Assembly: GCA_016938395.1 (NCBI GenBank)
Contig: JAFGUS010000033.1
Span: 1 to 45,799 of the forward strand
Length of the DNA: 45,799 bases
Source: Coriobacteriia bacterium
GTDB lineage: Bacteria; Actinomycetota; Coriobacteriia; Anaerosomatales; Anaerosomataceae
Direction of reading: 5' to 3'
Shown: piece by piece, positions 8,515-19,830 of the stretch
How the letters are laid out: the number at the start of each line of letters is the position of its first letter
Numbering within the stretch: position 1 is the first letter of the stretch
Notes under the pieces: model-generated
What the model saw: only the letters and a program-made list of their open reading frames with translations
Database searches by the model: none
What the model was told of the DNA's origin: nothing
Position numbers and translations under genes: made by a program

Positions 8515-8597
8515 GCCGTCGGCGGGCTGCTGCGCCGTCAGGCACCACTCCCGTGCCATGGGTTCACTCGGGTGACGCCGTGCCGTCCGCAGACGCG

Positions 8598-9791
8598 CTA
8601 CTCATACCTGAGCGCGTCGATCGGGTCGAGCTGGCTCGCCTTCCACGCCGGGTACACACCGAAGAACACTCCCACGCCGAAGGCGAAGAAGAACGACATC
8701 GCCACGGCCCAGAGTGTGACGTTCGCCGGCACCGGCGTCGTCTGGGCAAGCAGCAGTGCGCCACCCCAGCCGATCGCGATGCCGATGATGCCGCCGAGTA
8801 CCGAGAGCGCCACCGCCTCGATGACGAACTGCGACAGAATGTCGTAGGTGCGGGCGCCGACCGCCTTGCGGATGCCGATCTCGCGTGTACGCTCACTGAC
8901 GCTCACAAGCATGATATTCATGATGCCGATGCCGCCCACCAGCAGCGAGATACCCGCGATACCCGCGAGCATATAGGTGAGCGTGCCCAACAGGTCCGAC
9001 AGGATGCCGAGCGTCTGCTCCTGTGAGAACACGGTGAACTCGTCGCCGAAGGTGGGCAGGAGCGCTCGCCGTATGTCGCGGCGCACCGTCTCGATCTCAT
9101 CGGGGTCGGCCGCCTTCACGACGATCGTGCTCACGTAGTTGACGTTGAACAGGCGCTGCGCCGTGGTTATCGGGATGTAGACCTGGCTGTCCTGGTCTCC
9201 GCCGAGCCCGCCGCCGAGCGACTCGTAGTATCCGACGACGGTGAAGCGCTGGCCGGAAAGGGTCACCTGCTTGCCGAGCGGGTCCTGGTTGGGAAACAGC
9301 TCACTGGCCACACGGCTGCCGAGCGCCACGACGCGGGATGCGGCCTGCACCTCACCGCGGCGGTAGTGCCTGCCGTCGGCCAGATCCGAGGTGAAGACCT
9401 CGGTGCCCTGTTCGTTTCCGGCGGCCACCACCACGCGCATCGAGCGGTTTCCTGCCTTGATCGTCGCCCCCGCCTGGAATACAGGCACCACGGCACTCGC
9501 GCCCTCAACGCGACGCGCGATCAGGTCGACGTCATCGAGCGTGAAGCGTCTGCCGGGGGGCGCCCCCCCACCACCGATGCCGCCCTCGAACTGGCCGGGA
9601 ATCACGAAGAGGAGGTTCGAGCCAAGACCCTCGAGCGAACCGGTGACCTCGTCGGAGACGCCGGTGCCGATGCCCACGAGCAGGATGACCGCGGCAACAC
9701 CGATGATGACACCGAGCATGGTGAGCAGGCTGCGTGCCTTGTTGGCCGCCAGCGCACGGAATGCGATCCGGAAGCTCTCGACGAAGTTCAT
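8598..9791 (-). CDS. MacB/FtsX-type ABC transporter permease
   Basis: The 397-residue protein has the MacB topology: a short cytosolic start (FRIAFRALAANKARSLLTMLGV), one membrane helix at about 20-42, a large extracytoplasmic MacB_PCD domain at about 45-265, then three helices in a C-terminal FtsX domain. The EIGIRKAVGA coupling helix follows the second membrane helix, and the protein ends in DPIDALRYE, as in the family. It would form the membrane part of a mechanotransmission-type ABC exporter. The start overlaps the ATPase stop by 4 nt, so it is the last gene of a coupled three-gene operon. The substrate is unknown; macrolides, lipids and peptides are all possible for this family. Confidence 0.9.
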   Translation of the reverse strand: MNFVESFRIAFRALAANKARSLLTMLGVIIGVAAVILLVGIGTGVSDEVTGSLEGLGSNLLFVIPGQFEGGIGGGGAPPGRRFTLDDVDLIARRVEGASAVVPVFQAGATIKAGNRSMRVVVAAGNEQGTEVFTSDLADGRHYRRGEVQAASRVVALGSRVASELFPNQDPLGKQVTLSGQRFTVVGYYESLGGGLGGDQDSQVYIPITTAQRLFNVNYVSTIVVKAADPDEIETVRRDIRRALLPTFGDEFTVFSQEQTLGILSDLLGTLTYMLAGIAGISLLVGGIGIMNIMLVSVSERTREIGIRKAVGARTYDILSQFVIEAVALSVLGGIIGIAIGWGGALLLAQTTPVPANVTLWAVAMSFFFAFGVGVFFGVYPAWKASQLDPIDALRYE

Positions 9792-10555
9792 CCGAGCTCC
9801 CCTTCGGCCGGCAGGGCAGCCATCTCGTCGGCAGCCATGATCCGATTGGCCACCATCGAGTCTTCGCGCACGCGTCCGTCGAACATGCTGACGACGCGGG
9901 CCGCGTGGCGGGCCACGCGGTCATCGTGGGTCACGAGCACCACGGTGATGCCCTGCGCGTTGAGTTCCTGCAGCACGGACATGACTTCGATGCCCGAGCG
10001 CGAGTCGAGGTTACCGGTGGGCTCGTCGGCGAGCACGATGCTCGGGTCGTTGACGAGCGCGCGGGCGATCGCCACACGCTGCTGCTGACCGCCCGAGAGC
10101 TGGCTCGAGAAGTGGCCGAGACGGTTGGCGAGACCGACACGCTCGAGTGCTGCACGCGCGCGCCTCGACCGCTCGGGACCGCTCGCACCGCCGTAGACGA
10201 GCGGCAGCTCGACGTTGGCGAGCGCGCTCGTTCGCGGCAGGAGGTTGAACGCCTGGAACACGAACCCGATGTACCGGTTGCGCAGCGCGGCGAGCTCGTT
10301 GGGGGCCAGGCGGCTCACGTCCTGACCTTCGAGGATCACCGAGCCTTCGGTGGGGCGGTCGAGCAGCCCCACGATGTGCATGAGCGTGGACTTGCCCGAG
10401 CCGGACGGACCCATGATGGCGACCATCTCACCCTGGCGGATCTCGAGGCTCACCCCACGGAGGGCGTTCACCTCGATACCCTCCAGGTGGTAGACCTTGG
10501 TGACGTCCTGCGTCTCCAGGACGACCCTGCCGTCGCTCACGGAGTTCACGGTCAC
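9788..10555 (-). CDS. MacB/LolD-type ABC transporter ATPase
   Basis: The 255-residue ATPase carries Walker A GPSGSGKST at 49-57, a Q-loop in FVFQAFNLLPRTSALANVELPL, the signature SGGQQQRVAIARAL, and Walker B VLADEPTGNLDS with the Glu in place, so it should be active. The NALRGVSLEI and RNRYIGFVFQ stretches are typical of the LolD/MacB/FtsE group. GTG at 10555 overlaps the adaptor gene's stop (GTGA). It pairs with the downstream permease and the upstream HlyD-type adaptor in a tripartite-like exporter. Confidence 0.92.
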   Translation of the reverse strand: MTVNSVSDGRVVLETQDVTKVYHLEGIEVNALRGVSLEIRQGEMVAIMGPSGSGKSTLMHIVGLLDRPTEGSVILEGQDVSRLAPNELAALRNRYIGFVFQAFNLLPRTSALANVELPLVYGGASGPERSRRARAALERVGLANRLGHFSSQLSGGQQQRVAIARALVNDPSIVLADEPTGNLDSRSGIEVMSVLQELNAQGITVVLVTHDDRVARHAARVVSMFDGRVREDSMVANRIMAADEMAALPAEGELG

Positions 10556-12048
10556 TCCACCCGCACGCGCGCACCATCGGCAAGGTCGGACACCGAGCTC
10601 GTGATGACGAGGTCACCCTCCGCGATGCCCGAGCGCACCTCCACGAGCGTGTCGGTGAGCTTGCCAATCTCGATGCTCACGCGCCGGGCGGTGCCGTCCT
10701 CCAGCACGAACACGTAGTTGCCGCCGCGGTCCTCGAGCAGCGCCTCGACCGGGATGGTGATCACGTCCTCGATCATCTCCACCGCGATCTCCACCGAGCC
10801 GTTCATGCCGATCAGGATCTGCCGATCAGGGTTGAGGACGCGCATGCGCACCGGGAACGCGGTGCCGCCCGTGGGGGTGAGCACCGACTGCAGTTCGACG
10901 CGTTCGACCTCGGTCTCAAACTCGACACCGGAGACGCCGTCGAGTGATACGAGCGCTTTCATCCCGGCTTTGACGCGGCCCACGTCCGCCTCGTCGACCT
11001 GGGCGGTGAATGCAAGATCCTCAAACGAGACGATAGAGAACGGAGCCGAGGCGGGCGTGACCGACGAGCCCTCGGTGGGGGTGACGACCGGCCCTCCCGG
11101 AATGAGACCGGAGACCGAACTGAAGATCACCACGCCGTCCACGGGCGCGGTCATCTCGGTTGCAGCCAGCGCCTCCTCGGCTAGGTCACGTGCGGCCGCG
11201 GCCGCATCGATCGCCTTATCGGCCGCCCCAAGCGCCGACCCGATGCTCGAAGCACGGGCGAGCGCATCCCGCTGGGCGACGGCGCCCAGGTATGCCGCAT
11301 AGGCCTGGTCGCGCGCAAGCTCCGCGGCCGTTGTGGCGGCAGGGCTGGACGCGGCCGCCTTGAGTGCCGCAAGCGTCTGCTCGGCGGTGACGAGGCTCGC
11401 CGCAGCCTGATCGCGGGCGAGGTCAAGCACCTGCAGCGCCGCGTCGAGCGCGGGGTCACGCGGTTCGGGGGCGGGGAGGTAGATCGACTCGTAGAAGGCG
11501 TCGTACGCCTCGTTCGCCGCATCCACGGCCGCCTGCGCCAGGACCACGGCAGCCTCGGCCTGGGCGATATCCGCGGCCGTAGGCTGTCCGAGCCCCGCGA
11601 GCGCGGCTTCGTACTGGAGATCGGCGGCCTCGTAGGCCGCGTACGCAGCGGCAACCGCCGCGTCTGCGGCAGCGCGATCGGCCGTGCCCGGCACCGCCTT
11701 CGCCGTCGCGTCGCGCTGGGCCTGCGCCGCGGCATAAGCCGCCTCGGCCTGGGCGAGCTGCACCTCGAGGGGTGCGGGGTCGATCACTGCGATGAGCTGC
11801 CCGGCGCGTACCGTCTGACCGTCGGTGACCTCGATTCGCTCGAGCGTACCCGCGGTGGGCGGGTACAGATCGACCTTGCGGTCGGCCTGGATCTTCCCCG
11901 AGGCGCTCACGGTGACCGTGAGGTCGTCGCGAACGGCCTCGGATGCGTCGACCTCGGTGGCGCGCATGCCGGAGAGCGCAAACGCCGCGGCGACGCCTCC
12001 AACGATGACGACCGCGGCGATGGCCGCAATCACTTTGCCCTTTGACAC
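10552..12048 (-). CDS. HlyD/MacA-type adaptor subunit of the ABC exporter
   Basis: The 498-residue protein has an N-terminal membrane anchor at about 6-27, then a lipoyl/barrel-sandwich half (VDLYPPTAGTLERIEVTDGQTVRAGQLIAVIDP). A very Ala/Gln-rich helical hairpin follows at about 95-290, then the second lipoyl half (MTAPVDGVVIFSSVSGLIPGG) and a beta-barrel/membrane-proximal part. This is the MacA layout with a longer hairpin than usual (MacA is about 370-400 residues). GTG at 12048 has GAGGAGG five nt upstream. It heads the adaptor-ATPase-permease operon. In a monoderm no TolC partner is expected, so the adaptor probably works in or against the cell wall. Confidence 0.88.
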   Translation of the reverse strand: MSKGKVIAAIAAVVIVGGVAAAFALSGMRATEVDASEAVRDDLTVTVSASGKIQADRKVDLYPPTAGTLERIEVTDGQTVRAGQLIAVIDPAPLEVQLAQAEAAYAAAQAQRDATAKAVPGTADRAAADAAVAAAYAAYEAADLQYEAALAGLGQPTAADIAQAEAAVVLAQAAVDAANEAYDAFYESIYLPAPEPRDPALDAALQVLDLARDQAAASLVTAEQTLAALKAAASSPAATTAAELARDQAYAAYLGAVAQRDALARASSIGSALGAADKAIDAAAAARDLAEEALAATEMTAPVDGVVIFSSVSGLIPGGPVVTPTEGSSVTPASAPFSIVSFEDLAFTAQVDEADVGRVKAGMKALVSLDGVSGVEFETEVERVELQSVLTPTGGTAFPVRMRVLNPDRQILIGMNGSVEIAVEMIEDVITIPVEALLEDRGGNYVFVLEDGTARRVSIEIGKLTDTLVEVRSGIAEGDLVITSSVSDLADGARVRVE

Positions 12049-12061
12049 CGTGACCTCCTCA

Positions 12062-12091
12062 GGTACGGTCGTTCTGAATCAGATTCGTACC
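12062..12091. promoter_or_regulatory. Nested inverted repeat upstream of the efflux operon
   Basis: In the 46-bp gap before the adaptor gene, GGTACG (12062-12067) and CGTACC (12086-12091) form an outer inverted repeat, and TCTGAATCAGA (12073-12083) is a perfect inner palindrome. This resembles an operator for a dimeric repressor, or an intergenic hairpin. No T-run follows, so it is not an obvious terminator. Confidence 0.4.
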
Positions 12092-12094
12092 CTG

Positions 12095-12805
12095 TCAGCG
12101 CGCCGTGGGCACCCCGTCGCCGAGGCCGAACAGTGCCGGCACGCTGCCGATGTCGTCAATGATCGCATCGGGGCCGGCCGCCTCGAGCCGCTCGCGCGAG
12201 GCCACGCCCCACGTTGCCGCTACCGCTACCGCACCGGCACCCCTGGCCGCCGCCACGTCTGCCGGACTGTCGCCGACGTACGCACACACGGCGGGGTCGA
12301 GCGAGAGCAACCGCGCAGCGTGCAGGACGGGAAGTGGGTCGGGCTTGTGAGCGGGAGTGTCGTCGGCGCTGACCACTACTGCAAAGAACTTGCCGAGACC
12401 GAAAAGATCGATCGCGCGCATCGCCATCATCGCACTCTTCGAGGTGACGATGCCCATCGGCATGCCTGCCGCCGACAGCCGCTCCAGTGCGCTCACGGTG
12501 TTCGGGTACAGCCGGGCCATCTCATCGTGCGTCGCCTGATTGAACGCGCGGTACGACGCGAGAAGCCGCCCTGCGATCTCCTCATCATCGGTGAAGAACC
12601 GCATCTGGTGCGCAAGCGGGACGCCCACGTGGTGGAGCAACAACTCGTCCGGAAGGGCCTCCCCGAGCACGTCGGCGGTTGCGTGCCGGAAGGATGCGAG
12701 GATGTGTGGGATGGTGTCGACGACCGTACCGTCGAGATCGAAGAGGACCGCCTCCGGCGTTGCGAGGCGCGCCACGGATGAGGCGGGCGTGTTCATGGGT
12801 GTCAT
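12095..12805 (-). CDS. HAD-family phosphatase (phosphoglycolate phosphatase/PpaX-like)
   Basis: The 236-residue HAD hydrolase has motif I FDLDGTVVDT with D23 and D25, a helical cap at about 35-100, motif II T121 in GIVTSK, motif III K154 in HKPDP, and motif IV GDSPADV at 178-184. All catalytic residues are present. This subgroup includes phosphoglycolate phosphatases and the pyrophosphatase PpaX; which substrate is used cannot be told. ATG at 12805 overlaps the MFS stop codon (ATGA), so the gene is translated after the transporter. An internal ATG at 12796 is the alternative. The long open frame upstream in this phase is a shadow of the MFS gene. Confidence 0.87.
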   Translation of the reverse strand: MTPMNTPASSVARLATPEAVLFDLDGTVVDTIPHILASFRHATADVLGEALPDELLLHHVGVPLAHQMRFFTDDEEIAGRLLASYRAFNQATHDEMARLYPNTVSALERLSAAGMPMGIVTSKSAMMAMRAIDLFGLGKFFAVVVSADDTPAHKPDPLPVLHAARLLSLDPAVCAYVGDSPADVAAARGAGAVAVAATWGVASRERLEAAGPDAIIDDIGSVPALFGLGDGVPTAR

Positions 12806-14070
12806 CCTACCACCCCCTCCGAACCAGAGGAGTCCGGCGCGGAGACGGCCTGCTCGTCGGACCGGATACCCCGAAGGAACACGAACGTCGCCACAGCCCC
12901 GAGCGCGTAGAGGGTGGCCGTGTAGAAGTAGGGCGTGGTGTACGACTGTTCCATCAACCGTCCCCCGATGGCGCTCCCGCCAAGCCACGCCACACTCCAG
13001 CCGAATCGCACCCATCCCGCCACGAGCGGCTTGTCCGCCGCCGGCAGCCCCTCCATGGACAGCTGGTTGTAGATCGGCCAGGACATGTTCATGAGCATGC
13101 CCCGGAACCAGAACAGGACGGCCGCGAGCGGCAAGCTCGCCGCAAACGGGATCGAGATAAGGAACGGCAGTGATGCGAGCTCGGTCACCACCACCGTTCC
13201 GGCAAGACCCAGCCGCGGCACGAGCCGGGGCGTTGCAAGCGCGGCGAGGGCCATGGCGATCGAGCTCACGGCCTGGATCACCCCCACGTCGGTCACGGAG
13301 GCCCCAAGGCGGTGCCGCAAGAACAGCGCGACGAACGGGATCGTGAGGCCCGCACCGAAGGAGATCAGCATCTCGGGGACGAGCAGCCTCCCCACACGAC
13401 CCCATGAGCGAAAGCCTTTGAGCGTTGACGACCACGCAGTGAACAGCCGGTCGTGGAGACGTGGCCCGTCTTGAATCGCCGACGCCGGCAGAGCGCTTCC
13501 GGCCATGAGCCCGGCTGCGATCACGATCGTGAGCCGGACCGCTTCGGCCTCGCCGACCGCCGGGCTCATCAAGGCGGGGACGATGCCGCCGATGAGCGAG
13601 CCGACGACCATCGCCGCGATCCGGATCACGTAGTCGGCTGTGAACAGCTGCGTGCGACGCGCGCTGCCCGAGTTCTCGGACAGAAACGCCGTGGAGAGCG
13701 TCTGCATCGCGCCGTCGCCGAGCCCGAACACGAGACCGAGCGCGACGATCGCTGTTGAGGTGAGGGCGTACGCCTGACCGAGACGCGAGAGGCCGAGCGC
13801 GAGAGCAGCGAAGAGCATGAGCGGGCGATACCCCAGCCCGGCAACGAGCGGAGGGAGTGTGAGACATACCACTGCGGCCGCGAGGGCGAGCGCGCCCTCG
13901 ACGTCGCCCACGACGGCCTCCGAGAATCCGCTGTCCTTCAGGTGGATCGCGAACGTCGTGCCGATGATCCCGTATCCCACGCTCTGTAGCGCCGACACGA
14001 GCAGGAACTTCCGCGCGTTCGGGGTGAACCCGCGGGCGACACTGCGATATCGTCCCGGCAGCAAGCGCAC
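12802..14070 (-). CDS. Major facilitator superfamily transporter
   Basis: The 422-residue protein consists of about twelve hydrophobic helices in two halves, with an MFS-like loop (RLGQAYALTS) and a central charged loop near IQDGPRLHDRLFTAWS. Family MFS; the substrate is unknown. GTG at 14070 has no clear Shine-Dalgarno sequence. The gene begins 46 nt after the gyrA stop, so it may be read from the gyrase transcript. Its stop is coupled to the HAD phosphatase start, suggesting the two work on related compounds. Confidence 0.85.
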   Translation of the reverse strand: MRLLPGRYRSVARGFTPNARKFLLVSALQSVGYGIIGTTFAIHLKDSGFSEAVVGDVEGALALAAAVVCLTLPPLVAGLGYRPLMLFAALALGLSRLGQAYALTSTAIVALGLVFGLGDGAMQTLSTAFLSENSGSARRTQLFTADYVIRIAAMVVGSLIGGIVPALMSPAVGEAEAVRLTIVIAAGLMAGSALPASAIQDGPRLHDRLFTAWSSTLKGFRSWGRVGRLLVPEMLISFGAGLTIPFVALFLRHRLGASVTDVGVIQAVSSIAMALAALATPRLVPRLGLAGTVVVTELASLPFLISIPFAASLPLAAVLFWFRGMLMNMSWPIYNQLSMEGLPAADKPLVAGWVRFGWSVAWLGGSAIGGRLMEQSYTTPYFYTATLYALGAVATFVFLRGIRSDEQAVSAPDSSGSEGVVG

Positions 14071-14116
14071 GATGAAGAGGCCGATGGCGCCGAGTGGCCC
14101 CTTCGTGTGCGGCGCC

Positions 14117-16678
14117 CTACTCCTCTTCGTCGAAGTCCTCGCTTACCAGGTCCTCAGCCTCGGCCTCCCGCTCCGTCATGCCCGGGACCCGATCAAGCCC
14201 GTCTTCGAGAAGCGCCTGCTGGCCATCGAGTGCGGCCGGCCGCTTCTTCTTCTTGGCGCTCACGCGCGCGATTGCGGACACACGGTCCGTCTCGGCAACG
14301 TTCATCACCTTCACGCCCTGCGTGGAGCGACCGAGCCGGCTGATATCCTCGGCGCGCACGCGGATCACGACACCCTCCTCGGAGATGAGCATGAGCTCGT
14401 GACCGGGCATGACGATCTTCATGCCGGCCAGGCGCCCCTTCTTGGGGGTGACCTGGATGGTCTTGACGCCCATCCCGCCCCGCTTCTGCACGGGATACTG
14501 GTCGACCGGCGTCCGCTTGCCGTAGCCGCGCTCGGTGACCACGAAGAGCTCCGAGCCTATGGGCGCGATCTCCATGCCGAGCACGCGGTCGTCACCCTTC
14601 ACGTTCATGCCGCGCACGCCCATCGTGTCGCGTCCCATCGGGCGAGCGTCGCTCTCGTCCCACATGATCGCCTTGCCCTCAGCCGAGACCATCATCGCGT
14701 GCTCGCCTTCGCGGACGCGGCGCACGGAGATGAGCTCGTCATCATTACGGAGGTTGATGGCGATGATGCCGTCTCTGCGGCTGCGGTCGTAGGCACCGAT
14801 GGCGGTCTTCTTCACCATGCCGAGTGCAGTGGCGAAGAGCAGATACTCGTCTTCCGGGAAGTCGCGCGTCGTGATGACCGCGGCGATCGTCTCGTCCTGC
14901 TCGAACGGCAGCAGGTTCACTACGGCGGTACCTCGCGCGTGTCGCGAGCCCACCGGTAGCTCGTGGACCTTAAGGCGGTACACCTTGCCGCGGCTCGAGA
15001 AGAAGAGGACGTAATCGTGTGTCGAGCTGATGAACAGGTGCTCGACGAAGTCGCTCTCCTTGAGGTTTACGCCCGAAATGCCCTTCCCGCCTCGCTTCTG
15101 CTGACGGTACGTCGCCACGGGAAGGCGCTTCACGTACCCGGCCTTCGTGATGGTGACGACCATGTCCTCTTCGGCAATCAGGTCTTCGACGTCGAGATCG
15201 CGCGCGGTGCCAGAGATCTCCGTCCGCCGCTTGTTGGCGTACTTGCTCCTGATCTCGAGCATCTCGTCTTTGATGATCTGCAGCACCAGCGACATGTCGC
15301 CGAGTACCCGCGTGTACCAGGCGATCTTCTCGCGGAGCTCGGTGAGCTCTTCCTCGATCTTGGAGCGCTCGAGCCCCGTCAGGCGGCGCAGGCGCATCTC
15401 CAGGATGGCGTCGGTCTGGGCTTCCGAGAGGGCGAAGCGTTCCATGAGGCGGGACTTGGCCTCGGCGTCATCCTGGCTTGCGCGGATGATCTTGATGACT
15501 TCGTCGATATTGTCGAGCGCGATGACGTAGCCCTCGAGGATGTGCGCCCGCTCCTCGGCCTTGCGCAGCTCGTAACGTGTGCGCCGAACGATGACGTCCT
15601 TCTGATGCTCCACGTAGTGGAACAGGATCTCCTTGAGGGGGAGCTCCTTGGGTACGCCGTCAACGAGCGCGAGCTGGATGATGCCCATGCCGGTCTCGAG
15701 GGGCGTGTGCTTGAAGAGCTTGTTCAGCACCACCTGAGGAATCGCGGACTGCTTGAGCTCGATGACGATGCGCATCCCTTTGCGGTCAGACTCGTCGCGC
15801 AGGTCGGATATCTCAGTGAGCTTCTTCTCGCGCACGAGGTCCGCAATCTTCGTCACGAGCTTCGACTTGTTCACCGCATACGGGATCTCGCTGATGATGA
15901 TGCGCATGCGGCCCGTGGAGGTCTGTTCGACGTACGCCTTGCCCCGCACCTTGATCGAGCCGCGCCCCGTCTCGTAGGCCGAGACGATGCCCTCGCGACC
16001 CATGATCGCCCCTCCTGTGGGGAAGTCGGGTCCAGGGACGTGGGCCATGAGCCCCTCGGTGGTGATCTCAGGGTCGTCGATGAGCGCACACGTCGCGTCG
16101 ATGACCTCGCCGAGGTTGTGCGGCAGGATGTTCGTTGCCATGCCGACGGCGATGCCGCTCGACCCGTTCACGAGCAGGTTGGGGTACCGCGCGGGCAGGA
16201 CGAGAGGCTCGTTGAGCGACTCGTCGTAGTTGGGACCGAAATCGACGGTCTCCTTCTCCAGGTCGCGCAGGAGTTCCATAGCCGGGCGGGCGAGCCGTGA
16301 CTCGGTGTACCGCATGGCGGCAGCGGAGTCGCCGTCGATCGAGCCGAAGTTGCCGTGGCCGTCGACAAGCGGCAGTCGCATCGCGAAGTCCTGGGTCATG
16401 CGGACCATCGTGTCGTAGATGGCCGAATCGCCGTGGGGGTGGTACTTACCCATGACCTCACCGACGGTCCATGCGGACTTCTTGTACGCCCGGTTCGGCG
16501 TGAGACCCGCCTCGTTCATGCCGTACAGAATGCGACGGTGCACGGGCTTCAGGCCATCACGGACATCGGGCAGCGCACGAGCGACGATGACGCTCATCGA
16601 GTACTCGAGGAATGATGTGCGCAGTTCGTCTTCGATGTCGATCGGCATCACGTTGGACGAGGTGAGTGATTCAGTCAC
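14117..16678 (-). CDS. gyrA: DNA gyrase subunit A
   Basis: The 853-residue GyrA introduces negative supercoils with GyrB. The breakage-reunion domain carries the catalytic tyrosine Y124 in RYTESRLA. The quinolone-resistance region [12 protein letters not shown] has the wild-type S85 and D89 (E. coli S83/D87 equivalents), so no resistance substitution is visible. The GyrA box QKRGGKG marks the C-terminal beta-pinwheel, confirming gyrase rather than topoisomerase IV. The extreme C-terminus is acidic (VSEDFDEEE). GTG at 16678 has AGAGGTAG upstream. The gene is third in gyrB - small membrane protein - gyrA. Confidence 0.98.
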   Translation of the reverse strand: MTESLTSSNVMPIDIEDELRTSFLEYSMSVIVARALPDVRDGLKPVHRRILYGMNEAGLTPNRAYKKSAWTVGEVMGKYHPHGDSAIYDTMVRMTQDFAMRLPLVDGHGNFGSIDGDSAAAMRYTESRLARPAMELLRDLEKETVDFGPNYDESLNEPLVLPARYPNLLVNGSSGIAVGMATNILPHNLGEVIDATCALIDDPEITTEGLMAHVPGPDFPTGGAIMGREGIVSAYETGRGSIKVRGKAYVEQTSTGRMRIIISEIPYAVNKSKLVTKIADLVREKKLTEISDLRDESDRKGMRIVIELKQSAIPQVVLNKLFKHTPLETGMGIIQLALVDGVPKELPLKEILFHYVEHQKDVIVRRTRYELRKAEERAHILEGYVIALDNIDEVIKIIRASQDDAEAKSRLMERFALSEAQTDAILEMRLRRLTGLERSKIEEELTELREKIAWYTRVLGDMSLVLQIIKDEMLEIRSKYANKRRTEISGTARDLDVEDLIAEEDMVVTITKAGYVKRLPVATYRQQKRGGKGISGVNLKESDFVEHLFISSTHDYVLFFSSRGKVYRLKVHELPVGSRHARGTAVVNLLPFEQDETIAAVITTRDFPEDEYLLFATALGMVKKTAIGAYDRSRRDGIIAINLRNDDELISVRRVREGEHAMMVSAEGKAIMWDESDARPMGRDTMGVRGMNVKGDDRVLGMEIAPIGSELFVVTERGYGKRTPVDQYPVQKRGGMGVKTIQVTPKKGRLAGMKIVMPGHELMLISEEGVVIRVRAEDISRLGRSTQGVKVMNVAETDRVSAIARVSAKKKKRPAALDGQQALLEDGLDRVPGMTEREAEAEDLVSEDFDEEE

Positions 16679-16698
16679 GGAGGCTACCTCTCATTGCA

Positions 16699-17226
16699 TC
16701 ACCGATGGTACTTACGGAAGAGCATCACAGCGCCCGCGAGGAACCCGGCGCCTGCAAGCAGCACGAGGAACGACAGCGTCGCGGCGAGCATCGTGCCCGC
16801 TGCCTCGCTCGTGCGAGCTCCTGCGAACAGGAGTGCTGCCTGAACGATCACGAACAGACCCGTCACGCCGAGGAACCCGATGACCGCGTTGATGAGTGTC
16901 ATGTTGACGCCCCCCGTGGCCGGTTCTTCGACGCGGAGCTCGACAAGCATCGCCTGGATCTGTCGCTCCGACACACCCGACTGCTCCCCACTCGTCACTG
17001 CGGGCTCCGCGGTCGGCAAGGGCGCCTCCGTAGTGGCATGGTCCGGGGCCGCCGGCTCACGCTCCTCGGCAGTAGGCGGCACATCATCTGCGCGCACTGC
17101 GGCGAGCGCCGCTTCGAGCTCCTGCGCCGCTCGCGACTGCGCCCGTTCGCGCTCGAAGCGTTCGAAGGCCTCGCGCTCCCAGGGCGGCGGCTCGAAACGG
17201 CGTGTGGGCTGCTTCTCGTCGGACAT
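16699..17226 (-). CDS. Hypothetical two-helix membrane protein between gyrB and gyrA
   Basis: I do not recognise the family. The 175-residue protein has a charged, probably disordered N-terminal half (Arg/Glu-rich to about residue 40, then Pro/Ala/Glu-rich). Two membrane helices follow (NAVIGFLGVTGLFVIVQAALLF and AATLSFLVLLAGAGFLAGAVML) with a short basic tail FRKYHR. It lies 27 nt after gyrB and 20 nt before gyrA, so it is certainly in the gyrase transcript. Many actinobacteria have a small membrane protein (DUF3566) next to gyrA; this one occupies a comparable place but I cannot claim homology. ATG at 17226 was chosen; the preceding GTG is possible and the RBS is weak either way. Confidence 0.75.
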   Translation of the reverse strand: MSDEKQPTRRFEPPPWEREAFERFERERAQSRAAQELEAALAAVRADDVPPTAEEREPAAPDHATTEAPLPTAEPAVTSGEQSGVSERQIQAMLVELRVEEPATGGVNMTLINAVIGFLGVTGLFVIVQAALLFAGARTSEAAGTMLAATLSFLVLLAGAGFLAGAVMLFRKYHR

Positions 17227-17253
17227 CACGTGTACCGGAATGACTCCCGCTCC

Positions 17254-19224
<1,971 letters not shown>

Positions 19225-19285
19225 CTAGTCGTTCGCCCTGCTCAAGTGTACCACAAGTAGTATACGCGAGCCCCTTCCTGAGCAC

Positions 19286-19304
19286 GCCGAATGCGGTATT
19301 CGGC
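19286..19304 (-). terminator. Small hairpin between DUF721 and gyrB genes
   Basis: GCCGAAT and ATTCGGC form a 7-bp stem with a 5-nt loop just after the DUF721 stop. No U-run follows, so it may only attenuate read-through from the dnaA-recF operon into gyrB. Confidence 0.3.
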
Positions 19305-19308
19305 CACG

Positions 19309-19830
19309 TCAGGACGAGGTGCGACGCGCGCCCTTCTTCCGCTCGAGATCCCGCACCATCACGCGGAGCGCCAGCTCCCTCAACTCGGGATCGCGAACGG
19401 GAGACACGACATGTTTCGCCTGGTCGAGCTCCGTCTCGGACAGCGGCTCCAGGGGCGTGTCGTCAGGCTTGTAGAACTCGTCGGCCTCGTCATTGGTGTG
19501 CTCCCAGGAGGCCTCATCGGCGACCTTCCGCGACACAGTGAAACGCATGCTTCTTACCGCAGTGTGACCCAGGTGTGTGTTGAGTCTGTCTATGAACTCC
19601 GCGGACATCGCTGATAGTTGATTCGCCCATGCTGCGCTCTCAACGTATATCGTGAGCTCACCGTTCTCGCGCAGGGCGAAGCCTTTGGTGCGCCTGGCGA
19701 TCTCGGGTCCCACCACCTCGCGCCACGCCACCACGGCGGCCGCGCCTCCCCTCACTCCCTTCGTGTCGGCGCGCCGCAGGACCCCGGACGCGGCCTCTGA
19801 AAACGCCATTGTTCGACGCCGTCGGCTCAT
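19309..19830 (-). CDS. DUF721 domain protein (DciA-like)
   Basis: The 173-residue protein starts MSRRRRTMAFSEAASGVLRRAD, followed by the DUF721 core WREVVGPEIARRTKGFALRENGELTIYVESAAWANQLSAM. The C-terminal half is acidic. DUF721/DciA proteins are found beside recF in actinobacteria; in bacteria without DnaC, DciA helps load the DnaB helicase. That function is inferred from family and location. ATG at 19830 overlaps the recF stop (ATGA), fixing the start well inside the longer frame. Confidence 0.87.
   Translation of the reverse strand: MSRRRRTMAFSEAASGVLRRADTKGVRGGAAAVVAWREVVGPEIARRTKGFALRENGELTIYVESAAWANQLSAMSAEFIDRLNTHLGHTAVRSMRFTVSRKVADEASWEHTNDEADEFYKPDDTPLEPLSETELDQAKHVVSPVRDPELRELALRVMVRDLERKKGARRTSS

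Noticed and set aside
12806..13867. 590-codon open frame extending the HAD phosphatase upstream
   Set aside because: It runs through the MFS gene in another phase and is Arg/Ala-rich. The HAD motifs begin only after 12805, where an ATGA coupling provides the start.
14963..16300. 445-codon plus-strand ORF inside gyrA
   Set aside because: Complement shadow of gyrA with Leu/Asp/Val/Arg bias typical of GC-rich antisense frames. No RBS or domain.
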